NCBI RefSeq assembly: GCF_000429945.1
Contig: NZ_AUCV01000001.1
Span: forward strand, 310,001-374,000
Reading direction: 5' to 3'
Source of the DNA: Desulfogranum japonicum DSM 18378
GTDB taxonomy: Bacteria; Desulfobacterota; Desulfobulbia; Desulfobulbales; Desulfobulbaceae
Length of the DNA stretch: 64,000 nucleotides
Both the position numbers and the translations under genes were made by a program. Positions within the stretch are counted from its first letter, which is position 1. Each line of letters begins with the position of its first letter. The notes beneath the pieces are model-generated. The model was not told where the DNA came from and made no database searches. It saw only the letters and a program-made list of their open reading frames with translations. Shown here piece by piece: positions 27,529-35,365 of the stretch.

Positions 27529-28145
27529 TGTCTACTCCTATGAAAAAAATAAAGATAAAAGTAACTGGTATTATCACTATTACATTAGAACACGTTGATA
27601 AATAACGCAATTAAAATATAACATGTTTGTAAATTGTCTCTTTTCCTGATTTTTTTTGTCATAAGTGCCTCAATGTTGGTAACGAATCATAGGGGATGGC
27701 AATATTTGCACAACCCGTATCGAGCCAGTTCATGTTTGGTCTTCCCGGAGCAGCGTTCTTCATCTACCACTCAGATCGCCAATTTATTACAAATGATGTG
27801 TCCTCGTGCGGAATCCAGAGGAGAGGAATTTTTCGTTTTTGTGTTGTGACTCTGCGGGTACTGGAAATACATGGCTGAAGGTTGACAGGTTTGGGTGGAG
27901 ATATTACTATTTGGCCCATCTGGAAGTGCCTGTACATACATGGCCTTGTCGGAGTCCCGTTCTTCGCTTGCTGGTCCGATAAACGTGTTGTATGCAAAAT
28001 TTTATCCTTGGAATATCAGTGATATGCCAGGGGTAAAGTTTTGAATAGACCCTGCTCTCGGTCGAAAATTCCCATTTATGGCCAGGCACAGTGTAAAACA
28101 TTTTAACGTTACTACTAATTTTTAAGATTGTTTCGAGGTATTACT
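27529..28145. other. Gap without a recognised gene
   Basis: About 617 bases lie between the divergent mucR-like and fmdB-like genes. Short open frames on both strands have no ribosome sites or recognisable products. It presumably holds the promoters of both genes. I see no strong repeat. Confidence 0.3.
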
Positions 28146-28409
28146 ATGCCTGTATATGAGTATGAGTGCTCTGGGTGCAAAAAGGTTTTTGAAGTTCAAC
28201 AAAAAATTTCAGAAGCTCCTTTGGAAAACTGCCCGGAGTGCGGAGATGCTGTGAAAAAAATCGTTTCAATGAGTTCTTTTCAATTGAAAGGTGGCGGTTG
28301 GTATTCTGACGGGTACAGTGGATCTTCCAATGGAAAGGGAAGTTCTTCGCCAGCCCCGGCCTGTCCTGCCGGCGGAAGTGCATGTAAGGGCTGTGCAGCC
28401 GCATCGTGA
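28146..28409 (+). CDS. FmdB-type zinc-ribbon protein
   Basis: This is an 87-residue FmdB/CxxC family protein. It has PVYEYECSGCKKVFEVQQKI, then ENCPECGDAVKKIVS, giving two CXXC pairs for zinc. The tail is glycine/serine-rich and ends in extra cysteines (CPAGGSACKGCAAAS). FmdB was linked to formamide-inducible amidase expression in one species; general function is unknown. The ATG at 28146 is preceded by GAGG and gives the standard N-terminus. Confidence 0.88.
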   Translation: MPVYEYECSGCKKVFEVQQKISEAPLENCPECGDAVKKIVSMSSFQLKGGGWYSDGYSGSSNGKGSSSPAPACPAGGSACKGCAAAS

Positions 28410-28603
28410 GTCGTTTCCGGATGACTGTTTTTAGCGGTTTAAGACGTATTCCATCCAGTTTTTTATGTTGTTTGGCCTGTCCTGCATATTGTTATACTTT
28501 TCTGCGGTGACCATATAAAACTGAAACAACTAATGTCACTCTGTTTTCTTTCATATTTTTTCTGGTTGGGCCAGTTCCCCTGTTACAGTCTCGAGGAGAA
28601 TGT

Positions 28604-29254
28604 ATGCGTTTTCTACAAAGATACTTTGTTGTCACGGTTATCACCTTGCTGATGGTCGGATGTTCCTCGGCGTATTACGGAACATTGGAAAAATTCGGGG
28701 TTCATAAGCGAGATGTTCTGGTCGACCGTGTCGGAGAAGCAAGAGATGCGCAGGAACAGGCTAAAGATCAGTTCCAGACAGCATATGAACAATTCGCAAC
28801 TGTAGTTGAGGTTGATGGTGGAGATCTTGAGAAACAGTATACCATTCTTAACAGGGCTTACGAGCATAGTGTGCAGAAAGCTGAAGCCGTACACGATCGA
28901 ATTGATGCAGTGGAATCGGTGAGCGAGGCCTTGTTTGATGAATGGGAAGATGAGCTCGATGATTATTCCAGCAAGGCTTTGCGTCGAGATAGTGAAAGAA
29001 AATTACAAGATACCCGTCGACAGTATGAACAACTGATAACCGCCATGAAAAAAGCGGAAGAGAAGATTGATCCGGTATTGACGGTGTTTCATGATCAGGT
29101 GCTTTATCTGAAGCACAATCTGAATGCACGGGCAATAGCTGCTCTGCAGGGGGAAATGATGAGTCTTGAAAAGGATGTAGAGCGTTTGTTACGTGAGATG
29201 GAGGCTTCCATTCAAGAGGCTGATGAGTTCATATCGCACTTACAACAGGGGTAA
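28604..29254 (+). CDS. DUF2959 family lipoprotein
   Basis: The 216-residue protein has a lipoprotein signal ending in LMVGC (C20) and then long amphipathic helices, with SAYYGTLEKFGVHKRDVLVDRV at the start and repeated EEKIDPVLTVFHDQVLYLKHNLNARAI near the end. This matches the DUF2959 family, whose role is unknown. The mature part is predicted to lie in the periplasm anchored to a membrane. It is a single gene. Confidence 0.83.
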   Translation: MRFLQRYFVVTVITLLMVGCSSAYYGTLEKFGVHKRDVLVDRVGEARDAQEQAKDQFQTAYEQFATVVEVDGGDLEKQYTILNRAYEHSVQKAEAVHDRIDAVESVSEALFDEWEDELDDYSSKALRRDSERKLQDTRRQYEQLITAMKKAEEKIDPVLTVFHDQVLYLKHNLNARAIAALQGEMMSLEKDVERLLREMEASIQEADEFISHLQQG

Positions 29255-29288
29255 GGCTGTTACCACTGGGATGTGTTACGCTATCATC

Positions 29289-29414
29289 GGTAACTGATCA
29301 CAGGCACGTTATGTTTGAACGGTTGCGGTTTCACGCATAGATTGGCTAGCGGACTCTGTGCTTACCTGCTCAAAATTGCGATTGTTCAAATATAAAGCGC
29401 CTGTGGTCAGTTGC
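29289..29414. repeat. Dispersed palindromic element, family B (copy 2)
   Basis: The ends GGTAACTGATCACAGGCAC (29289-29307) and GCGCCTGTGGTCAGTTGC (29397-29414) are inverted. The core 29331-29369 (CACGCATAGATTGGC..., CGGACTCTGTGCTTACCTG) matches the core of the copy at 43568 at about 33 of 37 positions. It occupies part of the 323-base gap between the DUF2959 gene and queA. Confidence 0.7.
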
Positions 29415-29577
29415 TGTTCGGAGGTAAGTGACATCAAAAAGATACAGACTCTGTGATTAGTTCCTTCTTTTTTCAAGCCTGAGTCCATACCGGCGTGCTG
29501 TCTGGTTTTGAACAATTTCGTCTTGCTGCATACTCTTCCATTATTCGAGCCCTCTCAAAGTATTTCGCTGTTATTCC

Positions 29578-30687
29578 TCATCTCATTATAATAGCCATGG
29601 CATCGCCGTAAGAAAAGAAGCGATAGCCAGACCGGACTGCTTCTCTGTATGCGTCAAGGATGTTTTGCCTTCCTGCAAGCGCTGAAACCAGAAATAATAA
29701 AGATGATTTTGGGAGATGGAAATTCGTGATCAGATTATCCACCACGGCAAAGGTGTGGCCAGGATAGATAAAAAGGTCACAATTTCCCGAGCAGGCTGTT
29801 ACTTTACCATGTTGAGCTGCCACGTATTCCAGAGTGCGGACCGTGGTTGTTCCAACAGCCCATATTTTCCCTCCCTTTTCTTTTGTGTTGTTTATTGCAT
29901 CTGCTGTGTCTTGAGAGACGGTGAAATGTTCGCTGTGGATCTGGTGGTCTCGAATGTCCTGGGTTCGTACCGGAGCAAAGGTGCCGTAACCAACATGCAG
30001 TGTGACCTCTGCGGTGGAGATGCCCTGATTACTGAGCTGGTGAAGGAGTTCAGTGCTGAAATGAAGGCCTGCCGTGGGAGCGGCCACAGATCCTGTATGC
30101 CGTGCATAGAGGGTTTGATAGCGTTCCCTGTCGGTTGCCGTGGTTCCGCTTTCACGATGAATGTAAGGCGGAAGAGGAATTTGTCCCATACGATAGAGGA
30201 GGTGTTCTAGTGCATGTTCCTGTTCCGCATGGGATGAGCAGGGAAAATGCAGTATGACATCTACTTTGCCGTCATCATGATACCCTGCAACTTCAGCAAC
30301 CAGGTCATGTTCAAACAGAAGCTCACTGCCAGGGCGAGGCCTTTTCGAACTTTTAAGCAAAGCTGTTGCTTTGGCCCTGCCTATTTTCAGGGATGTTGTC
30401 AGGGGAGGAAGAACTATGGGAAAGTGCAGTAAAAAAAGCTCAACTTTTCCCCCTGATGCTTTCTTACCATACAGTCTTGCAGGAAAAACCTTTGTATTAT
30501 TAACAACCAGGAGATCTTTTGGAGAAATATAGTTGATGATATCAGAAAATATTCCGTGGGCAACTTGTTGTTTTGGCTGCAAAATCATCAGTCTGCTGGC
30601 ATCTCTTTTATCAGCGGGATGCTGGGCGATTTGCTGTTCAGGCAGGTGAAAATCGTAATCCGTGAGTTGAAACAGGTCTTCAGACAT
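29578..30687 (-). CDS. queA: tRNA preQ1(34) ribosyltransferase-isomerase
   Basis: The 369-residue enzyme transfers and rearranges the ribosyl of SAM onto preQ1 in tRNA to make epoxyqueuosine. Landmarks include FDYHLP-type start DYDFHLPEQQIAQHPADKRD, NNTKVFPARLYGKK, GQIPLPPYI, VAAPTAGLHF, TLHVGYGTFAPV and NLITNFHLPKSSLLFLVSALAG. All are typical of QueA. It is a single gene on the minus strand. Confidence 0.96.
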   Translation of the reverse strand: MSEDLFQLTDYDFHLPEQQIAQHPADKRDASRLMILQPKQQVAHGIFSDIINYISPKDLLVVNNTKVFPARLYGKKASGGKVELFLLHFPIVLPPLTTSLKIGRAKATALLKSSKRPRPGSELLFEHDLVAEVAGYHDDGKVDVILHFPCSSHAEQEHALEHLLYRMGQIPLPPYIHRESGTTATDRERYQTLYARHTGSVAAPTAGLHFSTELLHQLSNQGISTAEVTLHVGYGTFAPVRTQDIRDHQIHSEHFTVSQDTADAINNTKEKGGKIWAVGTTTVRTLEYVAAQHGKVTACSGNCDLFIYPGHTFAVVDNLITNFHLPKSSLLFLVSALAGRQNILDAYREAVRSGYRFFSYGDAMAIIMR

Positions 30688-31008
30688 AAAAAATCGGTTG
30701 GGTTGTGGATAGTAAAGGGTAGTGAATCACAGGTGTTGAGGTCTTGAATTTGTCCCATGGCCTTTGTTACACAGGCCGGGAAATACAACCATGAGACCTT
30801 TGGATGAGTGTAGGCTCTTGCCAAAAAAGACGGAAATGGTTACACACTTTCTGTGTTCTTCCAGCGCTTTTGTGTCCTATGGTAAAAAGTCGGCTAAAAT
30901 AACAAAAGTAACGAAAAATTGCGAGGCTCTTTCACGATTTTTCAAAGAGAATTTAACGCATGTGTTTGCGATAACCTCGTGAGAAGTGCGGGCTGAGAGG
31001 TGGCTCCG
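30688..31008. other. Divergent promoter region, queA/mqnB
   Basis: This 321-base gap separates divergent genes. GGCCT and AGGCC near 30764-30783 form a small hairpin. A CTGAGA next to the mqnB ribosome site recalls part of a TPP riboswitch, but the remaining riboswitch elements are absent. No gene is seen. Confidence 0.3.
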
Positions 31009-31671
31009 ATGATATTGGTAACTGCAGCAACAGAGATGGAACTGGATGCTTTTACAAGCAAATGTACAAGGCGAACTCAAATCGAGACCTGCCTGACAGG
31101 GATTGGGCCAGTGGAAGCTGCTACTCGTGTAGCCTTGTTCCTTGCTTCTACTGATAGTCTGCCTGCAATGGTTCTAAATATTGGTGTTGCCGGTGCCTTT
31201 GTTTATTCACAACCTCATCCCGAAATCCTTGACCTCTGTTTGGCAGAGCGTGAAATTCTTGGTGATTTAGGGATCTGCAATCATGAACAGGTTAAAAAAT
31301 TTTCTTCATCCGCTTTGCATATTCGCGATGATTTTATCCTGGACAAAGATCTACGTTCCAGGGCCCTGGAGATCCTTTACGCAAATGGAGAAAAGGTAAG
31401 CACAGGTCCTTTTGTAACGGTAAATTGTGTGTCAGCCACTCGTCGGCGTGGTGATTTACTCGGCAGGCAACACTGTGCTATTTGCGAAAATATGGAAGGC
31501 GCTGCCGTGGCAAGGGTCTGTGAGACTTTTGCTCTGCCTATGCTGGAAATTCGCTGTATTTCTAATCTGGTGGAAGATCGTGATACAAAAAAATGGAAAT
31601 TACAAGAGGCTTGTACCCGATGTGGGGAAATCGCAGCCATTCTCGTCGAGGGGTTTGTGAATGCATTGTAA
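31009..31671 (+). CDS. mqnB: Futalosine hydrolase
   Basis: The 220-residue nucleosidase of the MTAN/PNP fold has ILVTAATEMELDAFT, a GIGPVEAATRVALFLA stretch, NIGVAGAF, and the nucleoside-binding CENMEGAAVARVCE. It cleaves futalosine in the alternative menaquinone pathway. The neighbour mqnD supports this over a methylthioadenosine nucleosidase. I chose the ATG at 31009 because GAGAGG lies 9 bases before it; a GTG at 31000 would have no spacing. It overlaps mqnD by 11 bases. Confidence 0.88.
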   Translation: MILVTAATEMELDAFTSKCTRRTQIETCLTGIGPVEAATRVALFLASTDSLPAMVLNIGVAGAFVYSQPHPEILDLCLAEREILGDLGICNHEQVKKFSSSALHIRDDFILDKDLRSRALEILYANGEKVSTGPFVTVNCVSATRRRGDLLGRQHCAICENMEGAAVARVCETFALPMLEIRCISNLVEDRDTKKWKLQEACTRCGEIAAILVEGFVNAL

Positions 31672-32512
31672 ACAGCTTACATTAGGATATTCTCCCTGTC
31701 CCAATGATACATTTATCTTCTATGCGCTTGTTCATGGATTGATACCATTGCGTTACATCCAATTGAAGGAGCCACGGTTGGAGGATGTGGAGACTTTGAA
31801 TCGAATGGCCATGTCAGCAACCCTTGACGTGACCAAACTTTCTTTCCATGCACTGGGGCATACTCTCAATGACTATTCTCTCCTCAGATCAGGGGCTGCA
31901 CTGGGAAGAGGGTGCGGGCCACTGCTGATTACCTCATCTCAGTCCAAAAGAAGCGATGTGAAGACATGGTCCATCGCTTTGCCCGGCGAGATGACTACTG
32001 CGGCATTGCTGCTCAAATTATACTGTCCTCAGGTACGTGAACTGCACATTATGCCTTTTGAGACTATACTTTCCGCTGTTGCAGAAGGGGCCGTGGATGG
32101 AGGGGTAATTATTCACGAAAGTCGTTTTACGTATCAGCAGTACGGTCTTGAATGCGTCCAGGATCTGGGGCAATGGTGGGAAGAAACGACTGGTTTGCCC
32201 ATACCGCTTGGCTGTATAGCTGCAAAAAGAAGTTTACCCTTACAGGATGTTCATGAGATCGAACAGGCTATTGCCGCCAGTCTGCAATGGGCATGGAGAC
32301 ATCCTGAAAAATGCAACTCATATATCAAAGAATACGCTCAGGAAATGGAAAGTGACGTTGTTACCAGTCACATTAATCTCTATGTGAATGCATTTTCAGA
32401 AGACTTGGGCGAAGACGGCATCGCGGCCGTCGAAGAGCTTTTTCAGCGTGCCAGTATGGCCGGTCTTTTTCATGGCTATACAGGTATGAAACAGGAGTTG
32501 ATTAGGCTGTGA
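31661..32512 (+). CDS. mqnD: 1,4-dihydroxy-6-naphthoate synthase
   Basis: The 283-residue periplasmic-binding-protein-like enzyme has the family start LTLGYSPCPNDTFIFYAL, then TLDVTKLSFHALGHTLNDY, RSGAALGRGCGPLLI, and VDGGVIIHESRFTYQQ. MqnD converts the cyclic de-hypoxanthine futalosine to 1,4-dihydroxy-6-naphthoate. It overlaps mqnB by 11 bases, so the two are co-translated. mqnA, mqnC and mqnE are not in the window. Confidence 0.94.
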   Translation: MHCKQLTLGYSPCPNDTFIFYALVHGLIPLRYIQLKEPRLEDVETLNRMAMSATLDVTKLSFHALGHTLNDYSLLRSGAALGRGCGPLLITSSQSKRSDVKTWSIALPGEMTTAALLLKLYCPQVRELHIMPFETILSAVAEGAVDGGVIIHESRFTYQQYGLECVQDLGQWWEETTGLPIPLGCIAAKRSLPLQDVHEIEQAIAASLQWAWRHPEKCNSYIKEYAQEMESDVVTSHINLYVNAFSEDLGEDGIAAVEELFQRASMAGLFHGYTGMKQELIRL

Positions 32513-33477
32513 TGACGCATCCCATGGTGCAGCTGTGGGATGGGGCCACACCTGTCGTTTTGATTTATGATGGCAGTGCTGAGCAGCGCAAAAATCTTGC
32601 ATCGAGATGTTCAGTTGTTTTGGAAACAACTGAGAGCATCGTAGAGTGTCTGTATGTACAGAAAAATACAGATGGAGCCCGCATTGTATCTCAACTGGAC
32701 CTGATAGTACGTAGTTGTGACGTTTTTGTTCTCGTCAGTGAAAAGTGGCTGCCTCTTGATACGCTTATTGCTGGAGTCTCGGCAAGCACAGAAAAAGATC
32801 CCTCTTCTGCAGGACTGGAGCAAAGTCTCTCCATGGGCTCTAATGCAGAAATATCAGAACCTGTTGCTCTCAAATTTATTCATTGGTTTGTAAGCCGATG
32901 GACAGCCGCTGAAGTGGGCGCCTGTTTGCTTGTAGGGGGAAAGAGCAGTCGAATGGGGCGAGCCAAACATCTCATTCAGGATCTGGATGGAATTACATGG
33001 GCGGAAAAAACTGTACAAACCTTGCAGCTACGTCTCAATCGGCTTGTCATTTCCGGGGCCGGTGAATTGCCAGATGCTATTTCGCATCTGCCAAGGGTGC
33101 CAGACGAACCTGGAGTCGCCGGACCCATTGCAGGTATCTTGTCGGTTTTAAAACACTATCCAGGAATTTCCTGGGTTGTTACTGCCTGCGATATGCCAGA
33201 AATGCGGGTTGAAGCATTGGACTGGCTTCTTTCGTGTCGTAGACCAGGTGTCCGTGGCATTTTTCCTGATTTATCCGGTCAGGGAAGGGTTGAACCGTTG
33301 CTGGCATATTACGATTTTCGAGTGCTGGATGCTGTGCAGAATATTGTGGACAGTGGTTCCTGGCGAATAAGCAGGCTCAAAGAAGTTGAGGGAGTATTGG
33401 CGCCACGCCCGCCGTCCCGGTTATTTCGATGCTGGCGTAATATCAATACTCCCAGGGAATTACTAGACAACACCTGA
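32512..33477 (+). CDS. MobA-like nucleotidyltransferase with extra N-terminal domain
   Basis: The 321-residue protein has a C-terminal MobA-like domain (about residues 133-315): ACLLVGGKSSRMGRAKHLI is the LXGGXSSRMGXXK nucleotide-binding motif, followed by PGVAGPIAGIL and WVVTACDMPEM. MobA adds GMP to molybdopterin. The N-terminal 130 residues are unusual; VFVLVSEKWLPLDTLIAG recalls MobB, but the P-loop is missing. It overlaps the mqnD stop by one base (TGATG), so it is in the menaquinone operon. Confidence 0.78.
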   Translation: MTHPMVQLWDGATPVVLIYDGSAEQRKNLASRCSVVLETTESIVECLYVQKNTDGARIVSQLDLIVRSCDVFVLVSEKWLPLDTLIAGVSASTEKDPSSAGLEQSLSMGSNAEISEPVALKFIHWFVSRWTAAEVGACLLVGGKSSRMGRAKHLIQDLDGITWAEKTVQTLQLRLNRLVISGAGELPDAISHLPRVPDEPGVAGPIAGILSVLKHYPGISWVVTACDMPEMRVEALDWLLSCRRPGVRGIFPDLSGQGRVEPLLAYYDFRVLDAVQNIVDSGSWRISRLKEVEGVLAPRPPSRLFRCWRNINTPRELLDNT

Positions 33478-33573
33478 TGGGATTGATCAGGCGTTGATAT
33501 TTAGTGTCTGTCTTGCCAGGAGTACTACTGCAATCCGCATTTTTCAGGATTGTCAGCTCGTAAGAAATCCCGG

Positions 33574-34794
33574 CTAGAAGAAGCTGAGTGTTTTTGATAC
33601 ATCATGCACCAGTTCTCTTTTGGATCCGTTGATATAGTAGTACAGTTTCGCATCTATACGAACTTCATCCGTGTCAGTGTCAAAGTGGATAAGGTACTGT
33701 TCTTTTTGAGTGGCAAGTGGAGGGAGGGTGAGGTCTATTATTTCTTTGATCTGCCATGCTCCGTAGCGCATGTCTTTGTCTGGATCTATACCGATTTCAA
33801 ACCATTTTTTTTCGTTTTTAAAGAGTTCGTTACCTTCAGCGTCTTTTGCGGTCACTTCCAGGACCACTTTTCCAGACCAGAGTCAGCCGTCTGGAATACG
33901 ATGACCAGCCCTGTTTTCGATAAAGGCAGTAACGATGGCGCTCGGCACCCATTTATTGGCATCTTTCACAGATGTGATTTGACCGGGCAGATGTTTGTAT
34001 TTGGCAATCTGGACATTAAATCCCAATCCCTGTTTTACTGTATCGAGATCATGGCCACCTGGAAACATGTGCCCTTTAGCAGAATGACATTCCTGACAGG
34101 TTTTGCTGCCTCCAGCTGCCAGGTATCCATGCCTGTAACTCCCTGAGAGGGTGTTGCATTGGATAGTTTCTCCGTCAGGTGCATGATATACGCCATGACA
34201 TTGCATACAGAACGCAGAGGTCTTGAGGTCAACTGTTTCTACAGACGTGTGAAAATCGTCGCCGTCTTCACCGGTTGGCCCATACATAACCCCTTCTTGC
34301 GGACGTCCCCTGAGACCTGGAGCCACTCCGGTTGCCTTGATGTTGTGGCACGCGTAACAGCCCACGTTAAGCTTCGCAAGTTCCTTTAGGGCTTCCGTGC
34401 CTGTAGGAGTCGTAGGGAAATCTTTAGCTGTAACGATAAGTCGACCAATGTCTCTGGCAAGTTCTTCTGAGGCGAAATTGACAATCGGTGCGTGACAATC
34501 CAGGCATTTCAGCACTTCATTCTTGGTTAAGGGGGTATTCCATTCCTTTTTCAGACCCACTTCGATAAAATTCCTGATCCCGCCTAACGACGAGTTGACT
34601 GCTTTTGCGTGCCAGGAATTTTGCCATTCCTGGTAAATTTCCTCGTGGCATCCTCCGCATTTTTGAGAGTCATATTTTTCAACAAGTTCATCGATGGTGG
34701 TTGCTTCAGGGGTACATTGCCCGGCAATAGGGTATGAAACGACCCAGAATAGGGAAGAGCAAAGTAAAAGCCATGTGTTTTTGTATTTCCTCAT
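33574..34794 (-). CDS. Multiheme cytochrome c with in-frame UGA, probable selenoprotein
   Basis: Read through one in-frame UGA, this is a 406-residue exported protein. It has a signal peptide (about 1-25) and five haem-binding CXXCH motifs at 46-50, 97-101, 146-150, 196-200 and 233-237, as in cytochrome c554-type proteins. The UGA is codon 304 (33883-33885), within RAGHRIPDG-U-LWSGKVVLEV, and 102 sense codons follow in the same frame. A hairpin GTGGTC/GACCGC starts 15 nt after the UGA with loop CTGGAAGT 21 nt away, in the range for a bacterial SECIS, though the loop is not canonical. AAAGGAGGT precedes the ATG. The alternative is a nonsense-mutated pseudogene. Confidence 0.72.
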
Positions 34795-35365
34795 GATACC
34801 TCCTTTGGAAAATGATGATGGGGGTGTTGTGTTGATCCTCCTTGATGAAACTGTATAGAATTATCTTTTCGAAATAACTGCCTTTACACTGGAGATACGT
34901 ATTTGCTTAAAGTTGTGTTGTGATCGATATGAATATTATCCCTCAATGTAGGAGAACTGTAAAGGGATGCTGTGAGGAATTGAGAGAGTATGTCTTGTGT
35001 CTATCCTAAGCGTAACGCCTTGTATGTGTGGGACGCTTGGGTGTTCACTTTTTAAGCCGTCAGCATGTATATTAAAATGATGCGTTGTCTGGTGGAAAAG
35101 TTGTTTTCGAATGTGTTTATGGATACCATACGTTATAAGGTGGGCAAAATATGCGGGTGCCTTCTGTTCCTTTCCTGAAAGATTCTTCTGGGCAACTTGC
35201 TTCCCACCCCATTGCCAGGTGATGCGTAAGGTGTAATATTCGCATCTTTGATATTTTTGAGAGGTCTGTGTCAAAAGGCAGCATTTGTTTGGTTTATTGC
35301 AGTCCATCAGCAGGTGTACACACGAACCGATCAATCATCGTACAGCGTTGGACGTGGTGTGATTC
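34795..35365. other. Divergent promoter region, no clear gene
   Basis: This 571-base gap lies between the cytochrome and the PEP-binding-protein gene. A 132-codon minus-strand frame (34936-35334) lacks a convincing ribosome site and has an atypical composition (rich in His, Cys and Gln), so I do not call it. No repeat-family member is seen. Confidence 0.3.

Noticed and set aside
27634-27997. Small open frames in the mucR-fmdB gap
   Set aside because: They overlap each other on both strands and lack ribosome sites and recognisable sequence.
30985-31008. TPP riboswitch before mqnB (CTGAGA element)
   Set aside because: Only GGGCTGAGAGG is present. The rest of the conserved TPP core (GGGGTGC, ACCTGAT, CGTAGGGA) is missing, and the sequence doubles as the ribosome site.
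33574-33867. A separate 97-residue protein downstream of the cytochrome
   Set aside because: Its apparent GTG start is an internal codon of the cytochrome frame with no ribosome site. It continues the same domain in frame, so UGA readthrough (or a pseudogene) explains it better.
34936-35334. 132-codon minus-strand open frame between the cytochrome and PEP-binding-protein genes
   Set aside because: It has no convincing ribosome site and a His/Cys/Gln-rich composition unlike a folded protein, and it lies in a divergent promoter region. I treat it as chance.
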